From contig JACCZQ010000521.1 in the NCBI GenBank assembly GCA_013695905.1, positions 1 to 13,211 on the forward strand: 13,211 nt of DNA, given 5' to 3'. The notes below the pieces were generated by a model, which worked only from the letters and a program-made list of their open reading frames with translations, did no database searches and was not told the DNA's origin. Origin of the DNA: Chthoniobacterales bacterium. Lineage in GTDB: Bacteria > Verrucomicrobiota > Verrucomicrobiia > Chthoniobacterales > UBA10450. The position numbers and the translations under genes were made by a program. Below are positions 6,593 through 12,763 of this stretch, one piece after another (positions within the stretch are counted from its first letter, which is position 1; every line of letters begins with the position of its first letter).

Positions 6593-7662
6593 GATTGGGA
6601 TGTCCGCAGCGGCCCTTCGGCGATCGGCTGATGGAGGATGTCTGCGGTTGAGCGCGTGGCCGTGGAACCGCGGCGCAACCAGGTGCCGAAGTCGCTCACG
6701 TGCTCCGCGATGATTTGCTCGCCGGCGGCGATCTGCAGGTGCCGCTGCGCGAGGGATTGGGCGGCGATCGCCTGCAGTGAGTCGATGTCGTAAAGGAACA
6801 CGCCTTCGAGTTCGTTCACGTCCGGCGCGACGTCGCGCGGGACGGCGATGTCGATGATGAAGAGCGGACGGTCCCAGCGTTCGCGCAGGATCGGCGCGAG
6901 CAGGTCGCGGGTCAGGAGCGGCTCATCGGCGGCGGTGGAGGAAATGAGGATGTCGATCTCGCGACACTCGTTCTCCCAATGTTCGAACGCGATGGCCCGG
7001 CCGTTGACGACGCTGGCGAGGTTCTGCGCGCGGTCGGCGGAACGATTGGTGACGCGAAGGTCGGTGACGCCGCGCGAGGCGAGGGCACGGGCGGTCCGCT
7101 CGCTGGTCTCGCCGGCGCCGAGCACCAGCACCTTGCGGGAGCTGAGATCGCCGAAGATTTTCACCGCCAGCTCGACGGCGACGGAGCCGACCGAGACGGC
7201 GCCGCGGGTGATATCGGTATTCGTGCGCACCTGTTTCGAGACGCGGAAGGCGCGCTGGAAAAGGCGGTGCAGGTAGGGCCCTGCGGCTCCGGATTGGCGG
7301 GCGTTCTCATACGCCTGTTTCACCTGGCCGAGCACCTCCGTCTCGCCGACGACCATCGAGTCGAGCCCGGAAGCGACGCGGAAGAGATGCTGGACGCAGT
7401 GCTCGCCTTCGAACCGGTAAAATGCGGTCGCGTCTTCGGAGTTCTCGTCGGCGGCGATGAGACAGCCTCGGATGGTCTCGTTTGCGACGGGCGGCTCGGC
7501 GACTCCGTAAACTTCCACGCGATTACAGGTGGAGAGCAGCAAGGTCTCCGCGCAGCCGCTCTGCTCCCGGAGTAGTCGCTCGATCTCCGGCTTGCCGACA
7601 TACCGTTCCCGCGTCTCGACGGAGGCGGTGCGGTGACTGAGGCCGACGCAGAAGAGGTTCAT
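6589..7662 (-). CDS. hemA: Glutamyl-tRNA reductase, short form
   Basis: NADPH-dependent reduction of glutamyl-tRNA to glutamate-1-semialdehyde, first step of C5 tetrapyrrole synthesis. 357 aa from the ATG giving MNLFCVGLSHRTASVE; an in-frame start ten codons earlier lies inside the hemX-like gene and adds nothing conserved. Catalytic domain: LLLSTCNRVEVYG with nucleophile Cys46, and HLFRVASGLDSMVVGETEVLGQVK with conserved His92. NADPH domain: KVLVLGAGETSERTARAL (177-194), VTNRSADRAQNL, DIAVPRDVAPDV, YDIDSLQAI. The C-terminal dimerisation domain, normally about 100 residues (family total about 420), is reduced to about 50 residues after 305 and its end does not look conserved. The ORF runs straight into hemC, so this looks like the native end rather than a sequencing error. 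It begins 7 nt after the upstream stop. Confidence 0.95.
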   Translation of the reverse strand: MNLFCVGLSHRTASVETRERYVGKPEIERLLREQSGCAETLLLSTCNRVEVYGVAEPPVANETIRGCLIAADENSEDATAFYRFEGEHCVQHLFRVASGLDSMVVGETEVLGQVKQAYENARQSGAAGPYLHRLFQRAFRVSKQVRTNTDITRGAVSVGSVAVELAVKIFGDLSSRKVLVLGAGETSERTARALASRGVTDLRVTNRSADRAQNLASVVNGRAIAFEHWENECREIDILISSTAADEPLLTRDLLAPILRERWDRPLFIIDIAVPRDVAPDVNELEGVFLYDIDSLQAIAAQSLAQRHLQIAAGEQIIAEHVSDFGTWLRRGSTATRSTADILHQPIAEGPLRTSQS

Positions 7663-7669
7663 CGCGCGA

Positions 7670-8461
7670 TCAGGTGGGGAGTTTCTCGGCAACGAAAGTG
7701 ATGCCCCAGAGCACTGACACCGCCGTGGTGAAGGCGATCACGCAGAGGGTCGCCACCTGCCGCGGCGCCAAGCGAAAGAGATACCGCCCCTGCAGGATGA
7801 TGCCGTAGAACACCCACACCGCGATGGCGAAACTCATCTTCACGACCGGCAGCGGCTCGCCGGTGAAAAACCCCGCGACGAGACCAGCGGTGTACAATCC
7901 GAAGCCGAGCCAGAGCAGACGAATGATGGCGGCGTATAAATTCGTGAGCGGGGGCAGATGATGAAATGTGGAATGAAGCTGGCGTGTCTTCAATTGCCGC
8001 TCCTGCAGCAGGTACATAAGACCCGCGACACAGGCGAGGGCAAAGGCACCGTACGCGACAATCGACATCGAGGCGTGGAACTCCAGCCACGGGTTTACCA
8101 GCTTGCGGGCGACCGAGGGTTGATCGGATAAAAAGGTGAGGGCGAACACCTGAATGGCCAGCACGAGCGGCGCGGTGAAAGCACCCATGAGCGACAGCCG
8201 GTAAGCCGGTCCGACGAGCATGTAAATCAACGCCACCGACCAGGCGAAGAAGGCGAACACCTCGAAGAGATTGGTGAGCGGGCAGCGTCCCACCGCCTGC
8301 CCCCGCATCCAGAGAAACGCCGTCTGCAGGATAAATCCGGCGAAGATGGCGACGAAATTGAACTGGCCAGGGCGAAAGACACCGGCCCGGATCGACCAGA
8401 CGGAGCGCACCACCGCGAGGAGGAAACAGAGCGTCGAGGCCAGAAGAAAGAGGCGATCCAT
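7670..8461 (-). CDS. HemX-like / CcsA-ResC family membrane protein
   Basis: 263-aa integral membrane protein with about eight hydrophobic segments (roughly 1-20, 35-52, 64-83, 90-112, 130-152, 174-198, 207-228, 236-257). It belongs to the CcsA/CcmC/HemX cytochrome-assembly family: GRCPLTNLFEVFAFFAW (58-74) and PWLEFHASMSIVAYGAFALA (123-142) are the characteristic signatures. The tryptophan-rich WWD haem-handling motif of true CcsA is not seen, which with the position directly before hemA favours HemX. In Bacillus subtilis hemX lies in the hemAXCDBL operon and lowers the glutamyl-tRNA reductase level. It is first in the operon, with a promoter just upstream. Whether it controls HemA here or handles haem is not decidable from the sequence. 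Confidence 0.85.
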   Translation of the reverse strand: MDRLFLLASTLCFLLAVVRSVWSIRAGVFRPGQFNFVAIFAGFILQTAFLWMRGQAVGRCPLTNLFEVFAFFAWSVALIYMLVGPAYRLSLMGAFTAPLVLAIQVFALTFLSDQPSVARKLVNPWLEFHASMSIVAYGAFALACVAGLMYLLQERQLKTRQLHSTFHHLPPLTNLYAAIIRLLWLGFGLYTAGLVAGFFTGEPLPVVKMSFAIAVWVFYGIILQGRYLFRLAPRQVATLCVIAFTTAVSVLWGITFVAEKLPT

Positions 8462-8472
8462 CGCGGGCGTGC

Positions 8473-8501
8473 AGTGTAAAAGAGCGACTCCTCCTTGGCA
8501 A
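8473..8501 (-). promoter_or_regulatory. Sigma70-type promoter of the hem-chaperone operon
   Basis: On the minus strand TTGCCA (8496-8501, 5 of 6 bases) and TACACT (8473-8478, 4 of 6) are separated by exactly 17 nt. The -10 ends 11 nt before the hemX ATG, so transcription would start about 3-6 nt before the start codon. The perfect-looking AGGAGGAG (8488-8495) lies inside the promoter spacer, 26 nt before the ATG, so it cannot serve as a ribosome site for hemX. Leaderless or near-leaderless initiation is inferred. Confidence 0.5.
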
Positions 8502-8857
8502 ACTCATCAGGCCGGCAAAGCCAGAACCGGTTGCTCGGCCTCGCCGCTTCAACAGCTGAAGCCCAGAACCGATACGCGGCGATCGCCTACTCCAAGAGCA
8601 CCGGCGCCTACGGTTACGGCAATGGCTACCCGACCAAGGAAGCGGCTCTCGCACGAGCCCGGCAGGAATGCGGTCGAAGCGACGCGAAGGCGTTCCGCGC
8701 CAGAAACTCCTGGATCGCCCTCGCGGTGTCGAAGACCGGCGGCTTCGGCTGGACGCAGGCGCCGACCGCGGCAGCGGCTCGTGCGGGCGCGATCCGGCAG
8801 TGTCGGCTGCACAGCCCGGACGCGCGGGTCGTGGTCTGCGTCTCGGCTTTCCGCTAA
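8495..8857 (+). CDS. DUF4189-domain small secreted-type protein, possibly 5'-truncated
   Basis: 120 aa from a TTG start. Residues 26-119 match the DUF4189 pattern: two similar halves beginning YAAIAYSKSTGAYGYGNGYP and SWIALAVSKTGGFGWTQAPT, each followed by an Ala-rich helix ending in Cys (QEC, RQC). The function of the family is unknown; members are usually exported. Here LLGLAASTAEA|QNR (14-26) looks like the end of a signal peptide with an AEA cleavage site, but the residues before it are polar and there is no good n-region, upstream ATG or Shine-Dalgarno site; the frame is closed by a stop at 8477. The TTG also lies inside the divergent hemX promoter. Several cysteines typical of the family are missing. 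It is either a gene with a weak start or a decaying copy; coding from about 8535 onward is convincing. Confidence 0.6.
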   Translation: MANSSGRQSQNRLLGLAASTAEAQNRYAAIAYSKSTGAYGYGNGYPTKEAALARARQECGRSDAKAFRARNSWIALAVSKTGGFGWTQAPTAAAARAGAIRQCRLHSPDARVVVCVSAFR

Positions 8858-8916
8858 AGGGGCGGAGTCTGCCAAAGACACTTTCCGGCCAAAATGGCGA
8901 GCGCCACCTCCTGGAC

Positions 8917-8949
8917 CGGCGGTGTTATACCGCCGCTCCGCATCTTTTT
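8917..8949 (+). terminator. Possible intrinsic terminator after the DUF4189 gene
   Basis: CGGCGGT (8917-8923) pairs exactly with ACCGCCG (8929-8935) across a GTTAT loop, about 60 nt after the stop. A TTTTT run (8945-8949) follows only after a 9-nt gap, which is further than in a standard rho-independent terminator. Nothing else was recognised in 8858-9068 before the glycosyltransferase gene; no clear promoter was seen there. Confidence 0.35.
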
Positions 8950-9068
8950 CGTGAATGCGGCACGCGCACGCTCCGTCTGAACTGCTTACGCCCGGCGCGC
9001 TGTCCGCAGCGGATGTCGCAAGAAGCCGTCCGGCACGAGGCGCGGAAACGTTTTGATGAACGAAGCAG

Positions 9069-9860
9069 ATGCAGACCGAGGAATTACCCACCATTAACCA
9101 CTACCAGCCGGTGACCCGCCGCCGCTGTGATCCGGCCATGGTGCACCTCGGCATCGTCTGCCCGATGGCGAACGAACGCGAGACTGCGGCCGAATTCGTG
9201 ACTACGCTTCTGGAGAAGTGCGCCGAGTATGATTTCGGCGAGATCTCGCTGTTCGTCGTGCTGGATCGCAAATCGACGGATGGCACGCGCGAGCTCCTCG
9301 AGGGCATGGCGAAACTCGAGCCGCAGCTAAACGGAGTGTGGGCGCCGGAGAATCGCTGCGCGGTGGACGCTTATCTGCGCGGATACCGCGAGGCAATCGG
9401 AGCGCAATGCGATTGGATTTTGGAGATCGATGGCGGCTATAGCCATCAGCCGGACGATCTCCCCGCGTTTTTCGAGAAGATGGCGCAAGGCTACGATTGC
9501 GTATTCGGCAGCCGCTTCTGCCCTGGCGGGCAAATCACAGAGACTTCCTGGAAGCGGAAGATCCTCAGCGGCGGCGGGACGTTTCTCGCGAATCTGCTGC
9601 TCGGCACGCGGCTGCGCGACATGACGAGCGGTTATCAGCTCTTCACGCGCCGGGCGCTGGAGCGGGTGCTGGCGCGTGGCATTCGTTCGCGCGGTCATTT
9701 TTTCCAGACGGAGATGAAGGCGTATTGCCGATACCTGGCGGTGGCCGAGGTGCCGATTCACTACCGCTCCGCCAGCGCGAGCGTGAATGGGGCGGTGGTA
9801 AAGGATGCGTTTGTGAATCTCTGGCGGCTCTTTCGGATGCGGCTGGCTGGCGAACTCTGA
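9069..9860 (+). CDS. GT2 glycosyltransferase, dolichol/polyprenyl-phosphate mannosyltransferase-like
   Basis: 263-aa GT-A fold enzyme of the DPM1-like branch of GT2, which transfers a sugar from a nucleotide donor to polyprenyl phosphate on the cytosolic face of the membrane. Motifs: LGIVCPMANERE (27-38) for nucleotide binding, VVLDRKSTDGTRELL (63-77), the acidic donor/metal motif EIDGGYSHQPDD (119-130), FGSRFCPGGQITETSWKRK (146-164), MTSGYQLFTRRALE (185-198) and HFFQTEM (210-216). No membrane helix follows, unlike DPM fusions with GtrA domains. The start used is the first ATG; MVHLGIV (9138) is an alternative. There is no clear Shine-Dalgarno sequence. The next gene starts 8 nt downstream and may use the lipid-linked sugar made here. 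The sugar itself cannot be read from the sequence. Confidence 0.92.
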   Translation: MQTEELPTINHYQPVTRRRCDPAMVHLGIVCPMANERETAAEFVTTLLEKCAEYDFGEISLFVVLDRKSTDGTRELLEGMAKLEPQLNGVWAPENRCAVDAYLRGYREAIGAQCDWILEIDGGYSHQPDDLPAFFEKMAQGYDCVFGSRFCPGGQITETSWKRKILSGGGTFLANLLLGTRLRDMTSGYQLFTRRALERVLARGIRSRGHFFQTEMKAYCRYLAVAEVPIHYRSASASVNGAVVKDAFVNLWRLFRMRLAGEL

Positions 9861-9868
9861 ATCCGCCG

Positions 9869-11143
9869 ATGGCCGCTCGCTCTGCGAAGCTGTGGCTGGT
9901 GGGGCTGGTGATCTTTCTTTACGGGCCGTTCGCCTACCACCACGGGTGGAATCTGCTGCCGGGCATCAACGTTGATTTTCCGTCATATCACTACGCGGCC
10001 GTGATGGCATTCAAGGAGGCACAGACCCCTTACGGCCCGCACGCGTTCGATGCCGCTTCGGAGCAGCTGCGCCAGCGCGTGCATCCGTTTCTCTACCCGC
10101 CGCCTTCGCTCCTTGCGTTCTGGCCGCTGGCGTATCTCTCGTTCGTGGCGGGAAAGGCGGCGCTGATCGTGGCGAGCCATCTCTGTTATCTCTGGGCGAT
10201 CTGGGTGATGCTGCGCCGGCTCGTGCCCGTGCCCGCAGAGCTGCACCTGCGCGATCAGACGCTGGCGGTGCTGCTGGTTTATTGCTTCCTGTTCGATCCG
10301 GCGATCGTGACGCTGGCGCTCGGGCAGGTGAATCTGGTGGTGCTGCCGTTCCTTTTTCTAGCGCTGGCGGCGATGCGAGCGAACGCCGCCGCGTGGAAGA
10401 TCGCGCTCCCGCTTTCCGCTGCCATTCTGCTCAAGACATACCCGGCTGTGCTGCTGCTGCCGCTGCTCTACCGGCGGCAGTTCAAGGCGATTGGGTTGAC
10501 CTGCGTCTTCTTCGGCATCTCTGCGGCCGTCGCAGCGCTGGTGCTGCCGGTGGAGGTGTGGGGCAGCTGGTTCCGCGAGGTGCTCCCGGCGGGCGGTTAC
10601 GCGAAAAGCGCGGCCGCTGCCCTGCCGTGGAATCAGAACATCAATGCGTGGGTGATGCGGCTGCTCGTGCCGAATCCGTTCGTCGAGACGCCGCTCGCGG
10701 CCAGCTGGCTGGGCAATCCACCCGCGACGGCCCTCGCGCTGGCAGCGCTCGGTGCAACGGGGTTCTTTGGCTTTCGCGCGGCGCGGCGGAGCGCCGATGG
10801 CCGGATGGGTGAGGTGGAGATCGCGGCGTATTTGTTAATGATCTTCCTCATCGCGCCGCTCTCGTGGGAGCACCATCTGGTTTACATCCTGCCGGCGGCG
10901 ATTCTCGCCATCACTTTGCTCATGACGCAGAACGTCGGCAGGACCACTGCCGTGCTGCTAGTGGCGGCGCTCTGTGTCATCGCATGGCGGGTGCCATTGG
11001 CGGAGCCGCAGTTCGGACGCGGCTGGTGGACGCTCCTGATTTCGATCAAATTCTACGGCGTCGTGGTGCTGTGGCTGTTCTTCGTGAACCGCCTCCGTCT
11101 CGCCGGTGCGGCTACGCCTGCAGGTCTTCCAGCCAGGCGCTGA
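9869..11143 (+). CDS. GT87-family (DUF2029) polyprenyl-phosphate-sugar-dependent membrane glycosyltransferase
   Basis: 424-aa polytopic membrane protein with about ten hydrophobic segments. Family signs: a short N-terminal helix followed by an acidic loop VDFPSYHYAAVM (conserved Asp, Tyr), HPFLYPPPSLLAFWPL, SAAILLKTYPAVLLLPLLYR (Lys-x-x-Pro), and SWEHHLVYILPA near the C terminus. GT87 enzymes use a polyprenyl-phosphate sugar on the outer face of the membrane, fitting the adjacent DPM1-like donor synthase. The ATG 8 nt after the upstream stop is chosen (MAARSAKLWLVGL leads directly into the first helix); the frame is open much further upstream, but that overlaps the GT2 gene. The last 32 nt overlap, tail to tail, the end of the minus-strand DUF288 gene. 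The acceptor is unknown. Confidence 0.9.
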   Translation: MAARSAKLWLVGLVIFLYGPFAYHHGWNLLPGINVDFPSYHYAAVMAFKEAQTPYGPHAFDAASEQLRQRVHPFLYPPPSLLAFWPLAYLSFVAGKAALIVASHLCYLWAIWVMLRRLVPVPAELHLRDQTLAVLLVYCFLFDPAIVTLALGQVNLVVLPFLFLALAAMRANAAAWKIALPLSAAILLKTYPAVLLLPLLYRRQFKAIGLTCVFFGISAAVAALVLPVEVWGSWFREVLPAGGYAKSAAAALPWNQNINAWVMRLLVPNPFVETPLAASWLGNPPATALALAALGATGFFGFRAARRSADGRMGEVEIAAYLLMIFLIAPLSWEHHLVYILPAAILAITLLMTQNVGRTTAVLLVAALCVIAWRVPLAEPQFGRGWWTLLISIKFYGVVVLWLFFVNRLRLAGAATPAGLPARR

Positions 11144-12089
11144 GCCCCCGCAATTCCTCATCCTGCACTACGCCGGCGGCGTGGAGCGCTTCGTAGGAAT
11201 TGGAGAGATTGTCGGTGACGCTGGCGCTCGTCCGCACCACGGCGGAGACGGTGTCGGCGACTTTTTGCGCGAGCAGGTAGCACGGAATCTCCGATTCGAA
11301 ATCCTTCAGGTAATCGTGCGGATTCCGCTCCTGCACCACCGTCGCCGAGGTGAAGCCGAGATGGTAACCCGCGGCCCACATGATCGGCTGCGCGATGAGT
11401 CCGCGCAGGATGTCCGTGAAGCGAAACGTGACAAACGCCGGCAGATAAAGGAGCGGGAACAGTTCGCGGACGAAGAGGGTGTTTTGCGAATTGAACGGGC
11501 ACCAGGTGCCGCGGCCGAGCACGAGCGGCTCACGTTCGTTGAAGTGGCACGGCTCGTTATTCGTCAGGCGGTAGATTGCATCCACATCCGGGTCGCCGTC
11601 GGCCAGTCCCTGCCACACGCCTACCTTCACACGCTCTTGCTGTCCGGCCGCAGGCTGTGCCTCCGGCAGTTGAATCCGCTCGAGCGGGAAACCGCGCGGC
11701 CAGATCGCCATGTCGGTGAAGGCACGGTAAACGTTGATGAAACCGCGATCGGCGGCAGTGGTCTCGAATTCTCCCTCGCTCGAGGGGAAACTCCAGTTCT
11801 CCTTCGGGATGTTGTCGTCGTCCGTGTCCACGATTTGCTCCGCGCCGAGGCGAATTGCCTCGAGATAGCCGGTCAGCTTCCGGCAGTAGTGATTCCACGG
11901 CAGCACGGTGGTCAGCTTGAAGCCGCGCTCCTCCTGCGCGGTCGCGGAGAGGAACCGCACATTTTCGTGTGCCCAATCCGCGGGGGTCTTGCGATCACCG
12001 GCCACAATCAGGCTCCATCCGTCGCGTTCGGCGAAATCCTGCACCGCGCGAGTCGGCGGAAAAATGGTGGTGATCACAATGCACTTCAT
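11112..12089 (-). CDS. STELLO/DUF288-family glycosyltransferase
   Basis: 325-aa soluble protein, no signal peptide or membrane helix. It matches the DUF288 (STELLO) family: CIVITTIFPPTRAVQDFA (3-20), GWSLIVAGDRKTP (24-36), LPWNHYCRKLTGYLEAI (63-79), the metal/donor motif VDTDDDNIP (87-95), WQGLADGDPDVDAIYRLT (159-176), CPFNSQNTLF (197-206) and FRFTDILRG (222-230). Plant STELLO proteins are Golgi glycosyltransferases that influence cellulose synthase assembly; bacterial members are little studied and usually sit among polysaccharide genes. The convergent GT2 and GT87 genes support a glycan role. The start is the ATG giving MKCIVITTIF, with no Shine-Dalgarno site. The gene has no room for a terminator because its end overlaps the GT87 gene. 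Confidence 0.9.
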   Translation of the reverse strand: MKCIVITTIFPPTRAVQDFAERDGWSLIVAGDRKTPADWAHENVRFLSATAQEERGFKLTTVLPWNHYCRKLTGYLEAIRLGAEQIVDTDDDNIPKENWSFPSSEGEFETTAADRGFINVYRAFTDMAIWPRGFPLERIQLPEAQPAAGQQERVKVGVWQGLADGDPDVDAIYRLTNNEPCHFNEREPLVLGRGTWCPFNSQNTLFVRELFPLLYLPAFVTFRFTDILRGLIAQPIMWAAGYHLGFTSATVVQERNPHDYLKDFESEIPCYLLAQKVADTVSAVVRTSASVTDNLSNSYEALHAAGVVQDEELRGLSAWLEDLQA

Positions 12090-12097
12090 GGCGGTTA

Positions 12098-12126
12098 CAG
12101 AAACGCGCTGCAGGGCGCAGCGTCAA
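12098..12126 (-). promoter_or_regulatory. Weak promoter candidate for the DUF288 gene
   Basis: On the minus strand TTGACG (12121-12126) is followed after 17 nt by TTTCTG (12098-12103), a poor -10. The spacer holds the palindrome CGCTGC-AGGGC-GCAGCG (12106-12122), a possible operator. The ATG is only 8 nt after the -10, so a transcript would be essentially leaderless. Confidence 0.22.
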
Positions 12127-12195
12127 TCGGAGTTCGTTAGGCAGGTGAGCAGCGGCCTCACAATCTGCTTTGCGCCCGAAAATAATGCCTCCGAT
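12126..12195. repeat. Nested inverted repeats between the DUF288 gene and the rRNA promoter
   Basis: ATCGGAG (12126-12132) pairs with CTCCGAT (12189-12195), and inside them GCAG+GTGAG (12141-12149) pairs with CTCAC (12157-12161) and CTGC (12165-12168) with a 3-nt bulge. A further perfect palindrome CCGGCG-G-CGCCGG follows at 12203-12215. Each stem alone is short. It may be a structured leader, an operator cluster or chance in GC-rich DNA. The rest of 12216-12280 shows nothing clear and no convincing ORF. Confidence 0.35.
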
Positions 12196-12280
12196 CAGAA
12201 AACCGGCGGCGCCGGATTTGACGTCGGCAAGACCTGTGTAAAAGTGGCAGGCGGAAGCGAGCCGGAGCGACTCGCCGCCA

Positions 12281-12341
12281 GCAAAAAAATCTTCAAAAAA
12301 TGAAGATTCCGCGTTGACGGTGATGAGAGACCGGCTATTTT
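12281..12341 (+). promoter_or_regulatory. Ribosomal RNA operon promoter with UP-like element
   Basis: TTGACG (12314-12319, 5 of 6 bases) and TATTTT (12336-12341, 4 of 6) are spaced 16 nt apart. Directly upstream lies the A-tract region 12283-12308, typical of an UP element bound by the RNA polymerase alpha subunit. This region is itself a perfect palindrome, AATCTTCA-AAAAA-TGAAGATT (12288-12308). The predicted start is near 12348, giving a leader of about 415 nt. The position upstream of boxA and 16S supports the call. A second TTGACG at 12218-12223 has no convincing -10. Confidence 0.55.
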
Positions 12342-12345
12342 GCTT

Positions 12346-12379
12346 GTCCCGTGATGCGGGACCCGGTGACAAACCGGGT
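12346..12379 (+). other. Two overlapping hairpins at the predicted start of the rRNA leader
   Basis: GTCCCG (12346-12351) pairs with CGGGAC (12357-12362), and ACCCGGT (12361-12367) pairs with ACCGGGT (12373-12379). They share two bases, so they stack or compete. A third stem, GGCTC (12394-12398) with GAGCC (12405-12409), follows. No T-run follows, so they are not terminators; a role at the 5' end of the transcript is possible. Confidence 0.45.
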
Positions 12380-12468
12380 GTTCTTCCCCTCCTGGCTCTT
12401 GCGCGAGCCGATTATTCGAATCATTCGACGATCGGTTTTTGTCGTGGCCGGAAGTGGTGCAGGAACGT

Positions 12469-12480
12469 TGCTCTTTGACA
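12469..12480 (+). promoter_or_regulatory. boxA rRNA antitermination site
   Basis: TGCTCTTTGACA closely matches the E. coli rrn boxA core TGCTCTTTAACA. NusB/NusE (S10) bind this sequence in nascent RNA and help polymerase pass rho-dependent termination signals through the rRNA operon. It lies about 120 nt after the predicted start and 284 nt before 16S. It contains TTTGACA, which could be mistaken for a -35 box. Confidence 0.75.
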
Positions 12481-12486
12481 GTGCGA

Positions 12487-12524
12487 TTTTGGATTTCGTC
12501 ATGACGACGAAGAGAAATCCAAAA
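12487..12524 (+). other. Perfect 11-bp stem directly after boxA
   Basis: TTTTGGATTTC (12487-12497) is the exact reverse complement of GAAATCCAAAA (12514-12524), with a 16-nt loop that itself begins GTCATGAC. It is the longest perfect inverted repeat seen in the window and starts 6 nt after boxA. It may be part of the antitermination or processing apparatus of the leader. Confidence 0.65.
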
Positions 12525-12584
12525 GGTAGAAGTCAGCGAAGATTGAATTGTGCGTTATACGTCGAGTTTCTTTGACTAAATATT

Positions 12585-12617
12585 TTCCCGGACCGGTTCT
12601 TCGGAATCGCGAGGGAA
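12585..12617 (+). other. Leader hairpin with UUCG tetraloop
   Basis: CGGTTC (12594-12599) and GAATCG (12604-12609) pair (one G-U) around TTCG closed by a C-G pair, the very stable cUUCGg loop. TTCCC (12585-12589) with GGGAA (12613-12617) extends the structure below an internal loop. This is typical of structured rRNA leaders. Confidence 0.6.
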
Positions 12618-12645
12618 TCTTAATTCGAAGTAAGATCGGACGAAC

Positions 12646-12719
12646 ACCGGCCTTCACCCACGGGTGCTGGCCGGTTTAGAATGGTCAGATTTCAGCTCCC
12701 TTTTCGTTAGCGAAAAGGG
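12646..12719 (+). other. Two strong hairpins just before 16S
   Basis: The first is ACCGGCC (12646-12652) with GGCCGGT (12669-12675), enclosing CACCC (12655-12659) with GGGTG (12662-12666). The second is CCCTTTTCG (12698-12706) with CGAAAAGGG (12711-12719) around a TTAG loop, a perfect 9-bp stem. Neither is followed by a T-run, so they are more likely folding or RNase III processing elements of the pre-rRNA than terminators. Confidence 0.6.
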
Positions 12720-12763
12720 GCGCAAACTTTGTCCGGGATCAGCAATGATGCCGGCTCCAAATT

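Noticed and set aside
7659..8654. A 331-codon minus-strand frame overlapping hemX in another frame
   Set aside because: The hemX frame has clear CcsA-family signatures and membrane helices; this one does not.
9497..9868. Upstream extension of the GT87 gene
   Set aside because: It overlaps the well-supported GT2 gene in another frame; the ATG at 9869 leads directly into the first membrane helix.
12288..12308. Minus-strand intrinsic terminator (palindrome followed by a T-run in that direction)
   Set aside because: No minus-strand gene lies upstream of it in that direction (only antisense of 16S). The A-tract position upstream of a -35 box favours an UP element.
11995..12372. A 125-codon minus-strand frame across the DUF288 start and rRNA promoter
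   Set aside because: It overlaps the DUF288 start in another frame and crosses the promoter; no family resemblance recognised.
12475..12480. TTGACA as a second rRNA promoter -35 box
   Set aside because: It is part of the boxA sequence TGCTCTTTGACA and no -10 hexamer follows at 16-18 nt.
12351..12575. A 74-codon plus-strand ORF in the rRNA leader
   Set aside because: It spans boxA and hairpins of the leader; no ribosome site and no resemblance to a known protein.
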